Below, in pieces: positions 33,338-42,045 of a stretch of DNA of 50,778 nucleotides (positions are counted from its first letter, which is position 1; every line of letters begins with the position of its first letter). Below the pieces are notes generated by a model. The model was not told the DNA's origin and did not search any database. It worked only from the letters and a program-made list of their open reading frames with translations. The DNA comes from Tepidimonas alkaliphilus (GTDB lineage: Bacteria > Pseudomonadota > Gammaproteobacteria > Burkholderiales > Burkholderiaceae_C). Location of the stretch: assembly GCF_007556595.1 (NCBI RefSeq), contig NZ_VJNB01000015.1, positions 1 to 50,778 on the forward strand, in the 5' to 3' direction. Made by a program: the position numbers and the translations under genes.

Positions 33338-34650
33338 ACGGCGCGGCCCTGCCCCCCGCCGACGGCCTGCGCTACGGGCTGCTGGGGTTGCCGCTGGCGT
33401 TCGCGGCGCTGCCGCTTTACGTGCACGTGCCGCACGTCTATGCCCAGCTCGGGGTGCCGCTGGCGTGGCTGGGCGCTGTGCTGCTGGCCGCCCGCGCGTT
33501 CGACGCCGTCACCGACCCGTGGCTTGGACGAGCGTGGGACCGCGCCTTCGCGCGCGGCGGCTCGGCGGCGGTGTTGAGGCGCGTGGCGGGGCTGGCCGCG
33601 CTGCTGGCGCTGGCGATGGCGGCGCTGCTGCGCCCGCCGGCGCTGGAGCTGCCCGTGCTGGCGGCCTGGGCGCTCGCGGGGCTGCTGATCACGACGCTGG
33701 CCTACAGCGCGCTGGCGATCGTGCATCAGAGCTGGGCCGCGCGGCTGGGCGGCGACACCGCGCGGCAGGCGCGGCTGGCCGGCTGGCGCGAGGGGCTGGC
33801 GCTGGCCGGCGTGGTGCTGGCCTCGCTGTTGCCGGGGCTGATCGGCTGGTCCGCGACGCTGGCGCTGCTGGCCGCGCTGCTGGCGCTGGGCACGGCGGCG
33901 CTGGCGCGCGCGCCGCGACCTCCAGCCACATCGGTGCCGGAATCGACGACGGCTCCGCAGGCCGGTTGGGACCATCCATGGCGGCAGCCGGCATTTCGGC
34001 GCCTGGCGGCGGTGTTCGTCGTCAGCGGCCTGGCCAGCGCCATCCCGGCCACGCTGGCGCTGTTCTTCATCGCCGACCGGCTGCAGGCCACCGCCTGGCA
34101 GGGGCCGCTGCTGGCGCTGTATTTCCTCGCCGCGGCGGCGGGGCTGCCGCTGTGGCTGCGGCTGGTGCGCCGCCTCGGCGCCGTGCGCGCCTGGGGGCTC
34201 GCGATGCTGCTGGCGGTGGCCAGCTTTGCCTGGACCGCCACGCTCGGCGCCGGCGACGTGGCGGCGTTTGCGGTCATCTGCGCGCTGTCGGGCCTGGCGC
34301 TTGGCGCCGACCTGGCGCTGCCGCCGGCGCTGCTGGCCGGCGTCGTGGCCGCCGCCGGCGAGCGTGGCCGCCACGACGGCGCCTACTTCGGCTGGTGGAG
34401 CCTGCTGGCCAAGGCCAACCTCGCGCTGGCCGCGGGGCTGGCGCTGCCGCTGCTGCAGCGGCTCGGCTACCAGCCGGGCGGCGCCGACCCCGTCGGCCTG
34501 CAGGCGCTCACCCTCGCCTACGCCGTGCTGCCGTGCGCGCTCAAGCTCCTGGCCGCGGCGCTGCTGGCCACGCTGCTGCGCCGCGAGGCGCTTGCGCCCG
34601 CCGCCGGCACCGCGGCGGCCACCCCCGCCTGTGGAGTCCATCCGTCATGA
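33334..34650 (+). CDS. MFS transporter (MelB/GPH-like)
   Basis: The 438-residue protein is almost entirely hydrophobic, with about 12 membrane helices and the family motif AFDAVTDPWLGRAWDRAF near residues 50-67, typical of the MFS_2 glycoside-pentoside-hexuronide:cation group. The substrate is unknown. Homologues in light-response clusters have been noted beside cfa-like genes, so a lipid or pigment precursor rather than a sugar could be moved. It is joined on both sides by ATGA overlaps. Confidence 0.85.
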   Translation: MNGAALPPADGLRYGLLGLPLAFAALPLYVHVPHVYAQLGVPLAWLGAVLLAARAFDAVTDPWLGRAWDRAFARGGSAAVLRRVAGLAALLALAMAALLRPPALELPVLAAWALAGLLITTLAYSALAIVHQSWAARLGGDTARQARLAGWREGLALAGVVLASLLPGLIGWSATLALLAALLALGTAALARAPRPPATSVPESTTAPQAGWDHPWRQPAFRRLAAVFVVSGLASAIPATLALFFIADRLQATAWQGPLLALYFLAAAAGLPLWLRLVRRLGAVRAWGLAMLLAVASFAWTATLGAGDVAAFAVICALSGLALGADLALPPALLAGVVAAAGERGRHDGAYFGWWSLLAKANLALAAGLALPLLQRLGYQPGGADPVGLQALTLAYAVLPCALKLLAAALLATLLRREALAPAAGTAAATPACGVHPS

Positions 34651-35234
34651 ACGCCACCCCCACCGCTTGCTCCGATCTCCCCAACCGGCCACACCACGGA
34701 CGACGCGCCGCCGCGCTGGGCCTGGCGGCCTTTGCGCTGGCGCTGGCCGGCTGCGCCACGCCGACGCCGCAGCAGTACGCCGCCGAGCGCCCCGCGCTGG
34801 ACCTGAAGACCTACTTCAACGGACGCCTCGTCGCGCACGGCATGTTCCAGGACCGCTTCGGCCACGTGCGGCGGCGCTTCGTCGTCGAGATGACCGCGCA
34901 GTGGCAAGGGCGCGACGGCGTGCTGGACGAGCGCTTTACCTACAGCGACGGCGCCACCGAGCGGCGCGTCTGGCGCCTGACCGACCTCGGCGACGGCCGC
35001 TACGAGGGCCGCGCCGACGACGTCGTCGGCGCCGCGCAGGGGGTGGCCGCCGGCAACGCGCTGAACTGGCGTTACACGCTGGCCCTGCCGGTGGACGGGC
35101 GGGTGTGGGAGGTGCAGTTCGACGACTGGATGTTCCTGATCGACGAGCGCACGATGCTCAACCGCGCCACGATGTCCAAGTGGGGCATCCGGCTCGGCGA
35201 GGTGACGCTGTCGTTCACGCGGCTGGATCCATGA
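34647..35234 (+). CDS. DUF3833 family lipoprotein
   Basis: The 195-residue protein has a signal peptide with lipobox L-A-G-C ending at Cys36, so it is lipid-anchored. The remainder matches the DUF3833 pattern: LKTYFNGRLVAHGMFQDRFG, LDERFTYSDG, WEVQFDDWMFLIDE and RATMSKWGIRLGEVTLSF. The fold is probably lipocalin-like, so it could carry a lipid between membranes, but no function is proven. It is in ATGA overlap with both neighbours. Confidence 0.87.
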   Translation: MNATPTACSDLPNRPHHGRRAAALGLAAFALALAGCATPTPQQYAAERPALDLKTYFNGRLVAHGMFQDRFGHVRRRFVVEMTAQWQGRDGVLDERFTYSDGATERRVWRLTDLGDGRYEGRADDVVGAAQGVAAGNALNWRYTLALPVDGRVWEVQFDDWMFLIDERTMLNRATMSKWGIRLGEVTLSFTRLDP

Positions 35235-36001
35235 GCGCCAACCCTCCGCTGCGCGACTGGCAGGGACAGCGCGTCTGGATCGTCGGCGCCTCCAGCGGCA
35301 TCGGCCGCGCGGTGGCCGAGGCGCTGCATGCGCGCGGCGCCCGCGTCATCGCCTCCGCCCGGCAGGCCGAGGCGCTGGCGGCCTGGGCCGCCGCCGCGCC
35401 GCGGCGGCAGGCGCTGCCGCTGGATGTGACCGACCGCGACGCGGTGGCCGCCGCGGCGGCGCGCCTGTGGGCCGAAGGGCCGGTGGACGTCGTGCTGCAC
35501 GCCGCGGCGCATTACCAGCCGCTGCGCGCCACGGCGCTGGACCTCGACGAGCTGCTGCGCCACCAGCGCGTCAACGTCGAAGGCGCGCTGCACGTGGTCG
35601 GCGCGGCGGTGCCGCGGCTGCTGGCGCAGGGCCACGGACACCTGAGCCTGATCGCCAGCGTGGCCGGCTGGCGCGGCCTGCCGCAGGCGCTGGCCTACGG
35701 GCCGACCAAGGCAGCGCTGATCCACCTGGCCGAAATCCTCTACCTCGACCTGCGCCCGCGCGGCCTCGGCGTCAGCGTCGTCAACCCCGGGTTCGTGGCC
35801 ACGCCGCTGACGGCGCGCAACACCTTTCGCATGCCGGCGCTGCTCACCCCCGAGCAGGCTGCGCAGCGCATGCTGGACGGCTGGGCGCGCGGCGCGTTCG
35901 ACATCCATTTTCCGAAGCGCTTCACGCTCGCGCTGCGGCTGTTGCGCTGCCTGCCGTACCGGCTTTACTTCCCGCTGGTGCGCCGCGCCACCGGCCTGTG
36001 A
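35231..36001 (+). CDS. Short-chain dehydrogenase/reductase
   Basis: The 256-residue SDR has the cofactor motif GASSGIG near residues 19-25, NVEG, and the catalytic Tyr-Gly-Pro-Thr-Lys (YxxxK). Ser in SLIASVAGW completes the triad. A hydrophobic C-terminal part (RLLRCLPYRLYFPLV) suggests membrane contact. It probably reduces a keto or oxidises a hydroxy group on the product of this operon. The start overlaps the DUF3833 stop. Confidence 0.88.
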   Translation: MSANPPLRDWQGQRVWIVGASSGIGRAVAEALHARGARVIASARQAEALAAWAAAAPRRQALPLDVTDRDAVAAAAARLWAEGPVDVVLHAAAHYQPLRATALDLDELLRHQRVNVEGALHVVGAAVPRLLAQGHGHLSLIASVAGWRGLPQALAYGPTKAALIHLAEILYLDLRPRGLGVSVVNPGFVATPLTARNTFRMPALLTPEQAAQRMLDGWARGAFDIHFPKRFTLALRLLRCLPYRLYFPLVRRATGL

Positions 36002-36013
36002 ACCCGCCCCGCT

Positions 36014-36472
36014 ATGACGTCCGAGCCCCGCATCCCGCCCGACCCGACCGCGCGCGCCGCCGCCGTGTTCGAGCGGCTCAGCGCCGACCGCCTCGACGCG
36101 CTGGACGCCCTCTACGCGCCGGATGCGCGCTTCAAGGACCCATTCCACGAGGTGCAGGGGCGCGCGGCGATCCGCGCGATCTTCGTGCGCATGTACGCGC
36201 AGCTCGATGAGCCGCGCTTCGTGGTGCACGAGCGGCTCGGCGACGCCACGCAGGGCTTCGTCACCTGGACGCTCGTGTTCCGCTGGCGCGGGCAGCGGCA
36301 GGAACGGCGCATCCGCGGCGCCACGCACTTGCGCTTCGACGCCGACGGGCGCATCAGCGAACACCGCGACTACTGGGACGCCGCCGAGGAGCTCTACGGC
36401 CAGCTGCCGCTGCTGGGCACGCTGATGCGCTGGCTGGCCGCGCGCGTGGCCGGCGGCGCGCACCGGGGGTGA
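36014..36472 (+). CDS. SnoaL-like / NTF2-fold protein
   Basis: The 152-residue protein has the pattern of the SnoaL-like polyketide-cyclase superfamily: LDALYAPDARFKDPFHEVQG, then RAAIRAIFVRMY, followed by FDADGRISEHRDYWD. The cone-shaped NTF2 fold binds small hydrophobic molecules and can isomerise or cyclise them. In this operon it may act on the same lipid as the SDR. It lies 12 nt behind the SDR and 9 nt before the photolyase. Confidence 0.8.
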   Translation: MTSEPRIPPDPTARAAAVFERLSADRLDALDALYAPDARFKDPFHEVQGRAAIRAIFVRMYAQLDEPRFVVHERLGDATQGFVTWTLVFRWRGQRQERRIRGATHLRFDADGRISEHRDYWDAAEELYGQLPLLGTLMRWLAARVAGGAHRG

Positions 36473-36481
36473 AACACCGGC

Positions 36482-38173
36482 ATGAGCGAGGTGCAGCTGG
36501 TCTGGTTCAAGCGCGACCTGCGCGTGCACGACCACGCGGCGCTGGCGGCCGCCGCGGCGCGCGGGCCGGTGCTGGCGCTCTACATCGTCGAGCCCGGGCT
36601 GTGGCGCCAGCCCGACGCCGCCGCGCAGCACTGGGGCTTCATCCGCGAAAGCCTGCTGGAGCTGGACGCGGCGCTGGCCGCCACCGGCCAGCCGCACGCC
36701 GCGCTGCACGTGGCCGTCGGCGAAGCGGTGGCGGTGCTGGCGGCGCTGCACCGCCGCGCGGGCCTTGCGGCGATCCACGCGCACGAGGAAACCGGCAACG
36801 GCTGGACGTTCGCGCGCGACCGCGCCGTGCGGCGCTGGGCGCGCGCACACGGGGTGACGCTGCACGAGGTGCCGGCGTTCGGCGTCGTGCGCGGCCTGCG
36901 CGATCGCGACCAGTGGCTGGCCGCGCGCGAGCGGCTGATGCGCGCGCCGCAGGCCCCGTGGCCGCCGCCGCGGCTGACGTTCGCGGCATGGCCGTGGGCG
37001 GCGCCGCCCGGCATCGGGCCGCTGGCCTGGTGGCTCGGCGACGACAGCGTGCTGCGCCCCGGCCCGTGGCCTGACGCCGCGGCGCTGGGCCTGGATCCAT
37101 GGGAGCCGCCGCAGCGCCAGCGCGGCGGGCGCACCCGCGCTGAGGCTGTGCTGCACGGCTTTCTGCAGCGGCGCGCGGCGCGCTACCGCGGCGGCATCTC
37201 ATCGCCGCTGAGCGCCCCGGGCGCCTGCTCGCGCCTGTCGCCGTATTTGGCCTACGGGGTGCTGAGCCTGCGCGAGGTCGTGCAGGCCACCGAGGCGCGG
37301 CTGCAGGCGCTGGCCGACCGCCGCGGCCCCGAGCATGCCGAGGCCCCGCGGCTGCGCGCCGGCCTGCGGGCGTTGGCCAGCCGGCTCTACTGGCACTGCC
37401 ACTTCATCCAGAAGCTGGAAAGCGAGCCGCAGCTCGAGTGGCGCAACCTGCACCGCGGCTACGATGGCCTGCGCGAAGCCGAGTGGGACGAGGCACGCTT
37501 TGCCGCGCTGCGCGAGGGCCGCACCGGCTGGCCGATGGTGGACGCCTGCGTAGCGATGCTGCGCGCCCACGGCTGGCTGAACTTTCGCATGCGCTCGATG
37601 CTGATGTCGGTGGCCGCCTACCCGCTGTGGCTGCACTGGCGCGAGGTCGGCCTGTGGCTGCCGCGCCTGTTCCTCGACTACGAACCCGGCATCCACTGGC
37701 CGCAGGTGCAGATGCAGTCCGGCACCACCGGCATCAACGCCACGCGCGTTTACAACCCCGTCAAGCAGGCGCTCGACCACGACCCGCACGGCACGTTCGT
37801 GCGCACGTGGTGCCCGGCGCTGCAGCGCGTGCCGGATGTCTGGCTGTTTGAGCCGTGGCGCATGCCGGCCGCCGTGCAGCAGGCGTGCGGCGTGCGCGTC
37901 GGCGCCGACTGGCCGCAGCCTCCGGTGGAGCTGGAGGCCGCCCTGCGCACCGCCAAGGCGCGCCTGCACGCCTGGCGCCAACGCCCCGAGATGCACGCCG
38001 AGGCGCGGATGGTGGCGCAGCGGCACGGCTCGCGCCGCGGCATGCCGGGGGCCTTGGCGCGCGACCCGAACACCGGGCTGGAGCGCTGCACAGCACCGCC
38101 CCGCGCCGTGCGCCGGTCGGCCCCGCGCGCGTCGTCGCCGGGCGTGCCCGAACAGCTCGGCTTCGACTGGTGA
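36482..38173 (+). CDS. Deoxyribodipyrimidine photolyase / cryptochrome family protein
   Basis: The 563-residue protein has the N-terminal antenna domain ([18 protein letters not shown]) and the FAD domain ([20 protein letters not shown], then [15 protein letters not shown] and [20 protein letters not shown]). It uses blue light to split pyrimidine dimers, or may sense light. The FAD pocket differs from the Escherichia coli PhrB sequence (GWQWAASTGTDA there), so it is a separate branch often found in LitR clusters. The C-terminal tail of about 60 residues is low in complexity. It is followed 8 nt later by DUF2256. Confidence 0.88.
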   Translation: MSEVQLVWFKRDLRVHDHAALAAAAARGPVLALYIVEPGLWRQPDAAAQHWGFIRESLLELDAALAATGQPHAALHVAVGEAVAVLAALHRRAGLAAIHAHEETGNGWTFARDRAVRRWARAHGVTLHEVPAFGVVRGLRDRDQWLAARERLMRAPQAPWPPPRLTFAAWPWAAPPGIGPLAWWLGDDSVLRPGPWPDAAALGLDPWEPPQRQRGGRTRAEAVLHGFLQRRAARYRGGISSPLSAPGACSRLSPYLAYGVLSLREVVQATEARLQALADRRGPEHAEAPRLRAGLRALASRLYWHCHFIQKLESEPQLEWRNLHRGYDGLREAEWDEARFAALREGRTGWPMVDACVAMLRAHGWLNFRMRSMLMSVAAYPLWLHWREVGLWLPRLFLDYEPGIHWPQVQMQSGTTGINATRVYNPVKQALDHDPHGTFVRTWCPALQRVPDVWLFEPWRMPAAVQQACGVRVGADWPQPPVELEAALRTAKARLHAWRQRPEMHAEARMVAQRHGSRRGMPGALARDPNTGLERCTAPPRAVRRSAPRASSPGVPEQLGFDW

Positions 38174-38181
38174 GCCCCGCC

Positions 38182-38340
38182 ATGCACCGCAAGCCCTTCC
38201 TGCCGACCAAGACCTGCCCGGTGTGTGGCCGCCCGTTCGCGTGGCGGCGCAAGTGGGCGCGCGACTGGGAACGCGTCGTCTATTGCTCCGAGCGCTGCCG
38301 CCGCCAGCGCTCTGCCGCGCGCAAGGAGTCCGACGCATGA
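38182..38340 (+). CDS. DUF2256 zinc-ribbon-like small protein
   Basis: The 52-residue basic protein [20 protein letters not shown]... has Cys12, Cys15, Cys35 and Cys39 (C-x2-C-x19-C-x3-C), a likely zinc site, and a stretch of Trp and Arg between them. DUF2256 genes are nearly always found next to iron-sulfur photolyases, but their role is unknown. The ATG overlaps nothing upstream; the TGA overlaps the ATG of the next gene in ATGA, so the small protein and the photolyase are made together. Confidence 0.88.
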   Translation: MHRKPFLPTKTCPVCGRPFAWRRKWARDWERVVYCSERCRRQRSAARKESDA

Positions 38341-39914
38341 ATGGCACCCATCTTGCCGCGCCAACCGCCGGGGCAGCCAGCGTGACCGCGCCGACGCTGC
38401 GGCTGATCCTCGGCGACCAGCTCGACCTCGACCATCCGTGGCTGCGCGAGCCGCGCGCCGACGTGCTGTACGTCATGATGGAGGTGCGCAGCGAGACCGA
38501 CTACGCCCGCCACCACGCGCAGAAGGTGCTGGCGATCTTCGCCGCCATGCGCTCGTTCGCCAACGCGCTGCGCCGGCGCGGCCACCGCGTGCGCTACATC
38601 CCGCTGGATCACCCGCACAACCGGCAGGACGTGGTGGCCAACCTGCAGGCGCTGGCGCAGGCGCACGGTGCGCAGGCGGTGGAATACCAGCAGCCCGACG
38701 AATGGCGGCTGGATGCCGCGCTGCGCCGTTGGGCGCAGCAGGCACCGCTGCCGGTGCGGGCGGTGGAGACGCGGCACTTCCTGCTGCCGCGCGACGGCGT
38801 GACGCGTCGGCTCGGCGCGCGCCGGCGCTGGGTCATGGAGCACCTCTACCGCGCGCTGCGCCGCGAACACGGCGTGCTGATGAACGGCGAGCAGCCCGCC
38901 GGCGGACGCTGGAACTTCGACGCCGACAACCGCCAGCCCTGGCGCGGCCAGCCGCCCGAGCCGCCCGATCCCCGCCCGCGGCACGACGTGCGCGCGCTGT
39001 GGGCGATGGTGCGGCAGGCCGGGGTGGCCACGGTTGGCGAGCCCGCCGCCGCGGCGCTGCCGTGGCCGCTGACGCGCGCCGAGGCGCTCGCGCAGCTGGA
39101 CGCCTTTGTCGAACAGGCGCTGCCGCACTTCGGCCCCTACCAGGACGCGCTGGCCGAGGGGCGCCCGCGCTTGTTTCACTCGCAGCTGTCGTTCGCGCTC
39201 AACGTCAAGCTGCTGCACCCGCTGGAGGTGATCTGCCGCGCCGAGGACGCCTGGCGCGCCGGCTGCGCCCCGCTGGCCAGCGTCGAAGGCTTCATCCGCC
39301 AGATCCTCGGCTGGCGCGAATACGTGCGCGGCATCTACTGGGCGCACATGCCGGGCTACACCGAACGCAACGCGCTGGCCCACACCCGGCCGCTGCCGCG
39401 CTGGTACTGGGACGGCGACACCGATCTGGCCTGCCTGCGCGCCGCCATCGGCCAGACGCTGCGCGACGCCTACGCCCACCACATCCAGCGCCTGATGGTC
39501 ACCGGCAACTTCGCGCTGATCGCCGGCTGCGACCCGGCCGAGGTGCACCGCTGGTATTTGGGGGTTTACATCGACGCCTTCGAGTGGGTGGAGGCGCCCA
39601 ACACGCTGGGCATGAGCCAGTGGGCCGACGGCGGCCTGATGGCCACCAAGCCCTACGCCGCCAGCGCCGCCTACCTGCAGCGCATGGGCGACCACTGCCG
39701 CGGCTGCCGCTACGACCCCCGGCGCCGCACCGGGGCCGATGCCTGCCCGTTCAACGCGCTCTACTGGGACTTCATCGCCCGGCACGAAGCGCGCTTCGCC
39801 ACCCACCCGCGCATGGCGATGATGGTGCGCCAGTGGCGCAAGCTGCCCGACGACGAGCGGCGCGCGGTGCGCCAAACGGCGCAAGCTGCGCTCCAGCTCC
39901 TCGAGCTGGATTAA
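38337..39914 (+). CDS. Iron-sulfur bacterial cryptochrome/photolyase (FeS-BCP, CryB/PhrB type)
   Basis: The 525-residue protein starts with [15 protein letters not shown] and contains [16 protein letters not shown] and [12 protein letters not shown], the FeS-BCP signatures. Cys366, Cys454, Cys457 and Cys470 have spacings of 88, 3 and 13, the same as the [4Fe-4S] ligands of Rhodobacter CryB and Agrobacterium PhrB. Such enzymes repair (6-4) photoproducts with FAD and a lumazine antenna. Its start is in ATGA overlap with DUF2256. Its last 4 bases overlap the convergent rbgA gene. It is the last gene of the operon. Confidence 0.93.
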   Translation: MNGTHLAAPTAGAASVTAPTLRLILGDQLDLDHPWLREPRADVLYVMMEVRSETDYARHHAQKVLAIFAAMRSFANALRRRGHRVRYIPLDHPHNRQDVVANLQALAQAHGAQAVEYQQPDEWRLDAALRRWAQQAPLPVRAVETRHFLLPRDGVTRRLGARRRWVMEHLYRALRREHGVLMNGEQPAGGRWNFDADNRQPWRGQPPEPPDPRPRHDVRALWAMVRQAGVATVGEPAAAALPWPLTRAEALAQLDAFVEQALPHFGPYQDALAEGRPRLFHSQLSFALNVKLLHPLEVICRAEDAWRAGCAPLASVEGFIRQILGWREYVRGIYWAHMPGYTERNALAHTRPLPRWYWDGDTDLACLRAAIGQTLRDAYAHHIQRLMVTGNFALIAGCDPAEVHRWYLGVYIDAFEWVEAPNTLGMSQWADGGLMATKPYAASAAYLQRMGDHCRGCRYDPRRRTGADACPFNALYWDFIARHEARFATHPRMAMMVRQWRKLPDDERRAVRQTAQAALQLLELD

Positions 39915-40864
39915 GCAACGTCAGAGCGAGGCTCCAACGCCGACCGGGCGGCTCGGCGGCGCGCGCGTTGCGCTTGGCGCTCGGCCTGCGCTTGACGCGC
40001 TTGCGCCATCCATGCCTCAAACGCCTCGGGCGTCTCCAACGTCAAGCGCCCCAGCGCGCCCGCGCGAAAATCCGCCAGCACCACCTCGGCGGCTTTGTGA
40101 CCATCCACCACGCCGCCGGGTCGCAGCGCGCCGCGACGTCGCCCAATCGCCTCCAGCAAGGCGCGAGCTGGCCACTCACGCACCTGCAGCTCGCTCACCC
40201 AGGCCCGGTAACGTTGTTGCAGGCGTTCGGGATGGGTTTGTTGCATCCACGCCAGCAGCGCCAGCGCCACCTCCTCCTCATCCCAGGCGTTACGCCCGAC
40301 GGCGCCGCTGGCGGCCAGCCGCCAGCCGCTTTCTGGCGACAGGATTTTGGGCCAGAGCAAGCCTGGGGTGTCGAACAGATACACGTCATCGGCCAGGGCC
40401 ACTCGTTGCTCGTGGCGCGTCACCCCAGGCTCGTCCGCAGCCTTGGCCACCTTGCGTCCGATCAGCGTATTGAGCAGCGTCGATTTGCCCACATTGGGAA
40501 TGCCGGCGATCAGCACCCGCAGCGGCTTGGCCATGCCGCGGCGATGCGGCGCCAAGGAGCGGCACGCTCGCACCAGCAGCTGCGCTGGCCCGGGCGTGTG
40601 GGCATGCAGCGCCAGCGCGCCAGTGCCATCTTGCGCCCGGTAGCGCGCCAGCCAGCGCGCGGTCAGCTCTGGCTCGGCCAAATCTTCTTTGTTGAGCACC
40701 TTTAGCACCGGCTTGCCCGCCGTCAGCTCCGCCAGCAACGGGTTGGCGCTGGAGCCGGGCAAGCGTGCGTCGAGCAGCTCGATGACCACATCGATGGTTT
40801 GGAGCCGCTCGCGCAGCGCCCGGCGCGTGGCGTGCATGTGGCCAGGGAACCATTGAATATCCAT
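39911..40864 (-). CDS. rbgA: Ribosome biogenesis GTPase, RbgA/YlqF type
   Basis: The 317-residue protein begins MDIQWFPGHMHATRRALRER and has circularly permuted GTPase motifs: NKED (G4) at 58-61, GIPNVGKST (G1) at 121-129 and DTPG (G3) at 165-168. This is the YlqF/RbgA family, which helps late assembly of the large ribosomal subunit. The C-terminal tail is rich in Arg, Ala and Gln. It is 21 nt behind the HAD gene on the same strand and converges with the photolyase gene. Confidence 0.9.
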   Translation of the reverse strand: MDIQWFPGHMHATRRALRERLQTIDVVIELLDARLPGSSANPLLAELTAGKPVLKVLNKEDLAEPELTARWLARYRAQDGTGALALHAHTPGPAQLLVRACRSLAPHRRGMAKPLRVLIAGIPNVGKSTLLNTLIGRKVAKAADEPGVTRHEQRVALADDVYLFDTPGLLWPKILSPESGWRLAASGAVGRNAWDEEEVALALLAWMQQTHPERLQQRYRAWVSELQVREWPARALLEAIGRRRGALRPGGVVDGHKAAEVVLADFRAGALGRLTLETPEAFEAWMAQARQAQAERQAQRARRRAARSALEPRSDVA

Positions 40865-40885
40865 CCGTCGTAAGCGCGCATGGGT

Positions 40886-41590
40886 TCACGCGTGCGACTG
40901 CAGCCAAGCGTGCAGCTCCGCTACGGAGTGCACCAGGGCCAGTGGCGCATGCGCCAGCAACTCATCATGCCCGTGGGCGCCGTAGCCGACCGCCAGCGCA
41001 GCGCAGCCGGCGTTGCGCGCCAGCTGGAGATCGTGCGAGGTGTCGCCAATCATCAGCGTGCGCTCGGGCGGCACCTCAAGCTCCTTCATCAGCTCCAGCA
41101 GCATCTGCGGATGGGGCTTGCTGGCCGTTTCCTCCGCCGTGCGAGTGGCGTCAAACACGCCATGCAACGCCACGCTGCGCAACGCAGCGTCCAGCCCACG
41201 ACGGCTTTTGCCAGTGGCCACCGCCAGCCGATGCCCGCGTGCCCGCAAATCATGCAACATCGGCAACACCCCGTCAAACAGCGTCACCTCGTGCTGGCGG
41301 GCAAACCAGTGGTATTGATACCGCTGCACCAGTTGCGCGTGCCGATGCGCCGGCACATCCGGCGCCGCCTGCACCAAAGCCTGCTCCAACCCCAGACCGA
41401 TCACCCAGGCTGCCCGTTCACGCGACGGCACTTGTCCGCCCACATCCTGCACAGCCGCTTGGATGCACTGCACAATCAACGCGGTGGAATCAAACAGCGT
41501 GCCGTCCCAATCAAAGACGATCAAATCAAAACGGCTCCCCAGTCTGTTGGACGCTTGCGGCCACGACGCCTCGCCTTGGTCAGCCGACAT
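40886..41590 (-). CDS. HAD-family phosphatase (phosphoglycolate-phosphatase-like)
   Basis: The 234-residue HAD hydrolase has LIVFDWDGTLFDST, VATGKSRRGLD, SKPHPQML and LMIGDTSHDLQLARNAG. It belongs to the group usually found beside rluC and rne in betaproteobacteria, and its substrate is not known. The FDWDGT motif and ATGKSR separate it from the cbbZ product. I chose the ATG at 41590, which has GGAG upstream and lies behind the terminator of the H-NS gene. Confidence 0.82.
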   Translation of the reverse strand: MSADQGEASWPQASNRLGSRFDLIVFDWDGTLFDSTALIVQCIQAAVQDVGGQVPSRERAAWVIGLGLEQALVQAAPDVPAHRHAQLVQRYQYHWFARQHEVTLFDGVLPMLHDLRARGHRLAVATGKSRRGLDAALRSVALHGVFDATRTAEETASKPHPQMLLELMKELEVPPERTLMIGDTSHDLQLARNAGCAALAVGYGAHGHDELLAHAPLALVHSVAELHAWLQSHA

Positions 41591-41613
41591 CCCTTGCTCC
41601 GCAGCTCGAAATG

Positions 41614-41637
41614 GAAAAGGCGCCCACAAGGCGCCTG
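41614..41637 (-). terminator. Terminator behind the H-NS-like gene
   Basis: AGGCGCC (41618-41624) and GGCGCCT (41630-41636) form a 7-bp stem with a 5-nt loop. On the minus strand it is followed by TTTT, matching the end of the gene at 41698. Confidence 0.8.
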
Positions 41638-41697
41638 CGTTGGTTTTAAGTTGCTTTTGGCTTGCGACCACGGCTCAGCAGCCGCATCGCATCGACA

Positions 41698-42000
41698 TCA
41701 CGACGCGATGCGATATTGCTCGATGTCGCCACCTGCGGCCAGAATGCGGCGCACCCATTCAGGCTTGCGCCCAGGGCCGCCCGACCAAAGCTCGCCGTTG
41801 GGGCCGCGATATTTTGGCGGCGCCTTGGCGCGGCTGGCGCGCTTGCGCCCAGAGCCCGACAAATCTTCGGGCGTGATGCCATATTCGGCCATCTTGGCGC
41901 GAATCTCGGCAATGATGCCGGCGCGCTCTTGCTGACGAACTTGCTCGGCTTGGCGCAGCAGAGCCTCAGCTTGCGCTTTCAGTTCGGCGTAGGTCGGCAT
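41698..42000 (-). CDS. H-NS family nucleoid-associated protein
   Basis: The 100-residue protein has an N-terminal coiled-coil (MPTYAELKAQAEALLRQAEQ, then VRQQERAGIIAEIRAKM) and the C-terminal DNA-binding motif KYRGPNGELWSGGPGRKPEW, the betaproteobacterial H-NS pattern with GRKP minor-groove contact. It silences AT-rich DNA. AGGAAC precedes the ATG at 42000. It lies between rluC and the HAD phosphatase, which are usually direct neighbours, and has its own terminator. Confidence 0.92.
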   Translation of the reverse strand: MPTYAELKAQAEALLRQAEQVRQQERAGIIAEIRAKMAEYGITPEDLSGSGRKRASRAKAPPKYRGPNGELWSGGPGRKPEWVRRILAAGGDIEQYRIAS

Positions 42001-42045
42001 TGGGACGTTCCTGATCAAGTTAACAAAACAGCCGTGCGCAGTATT

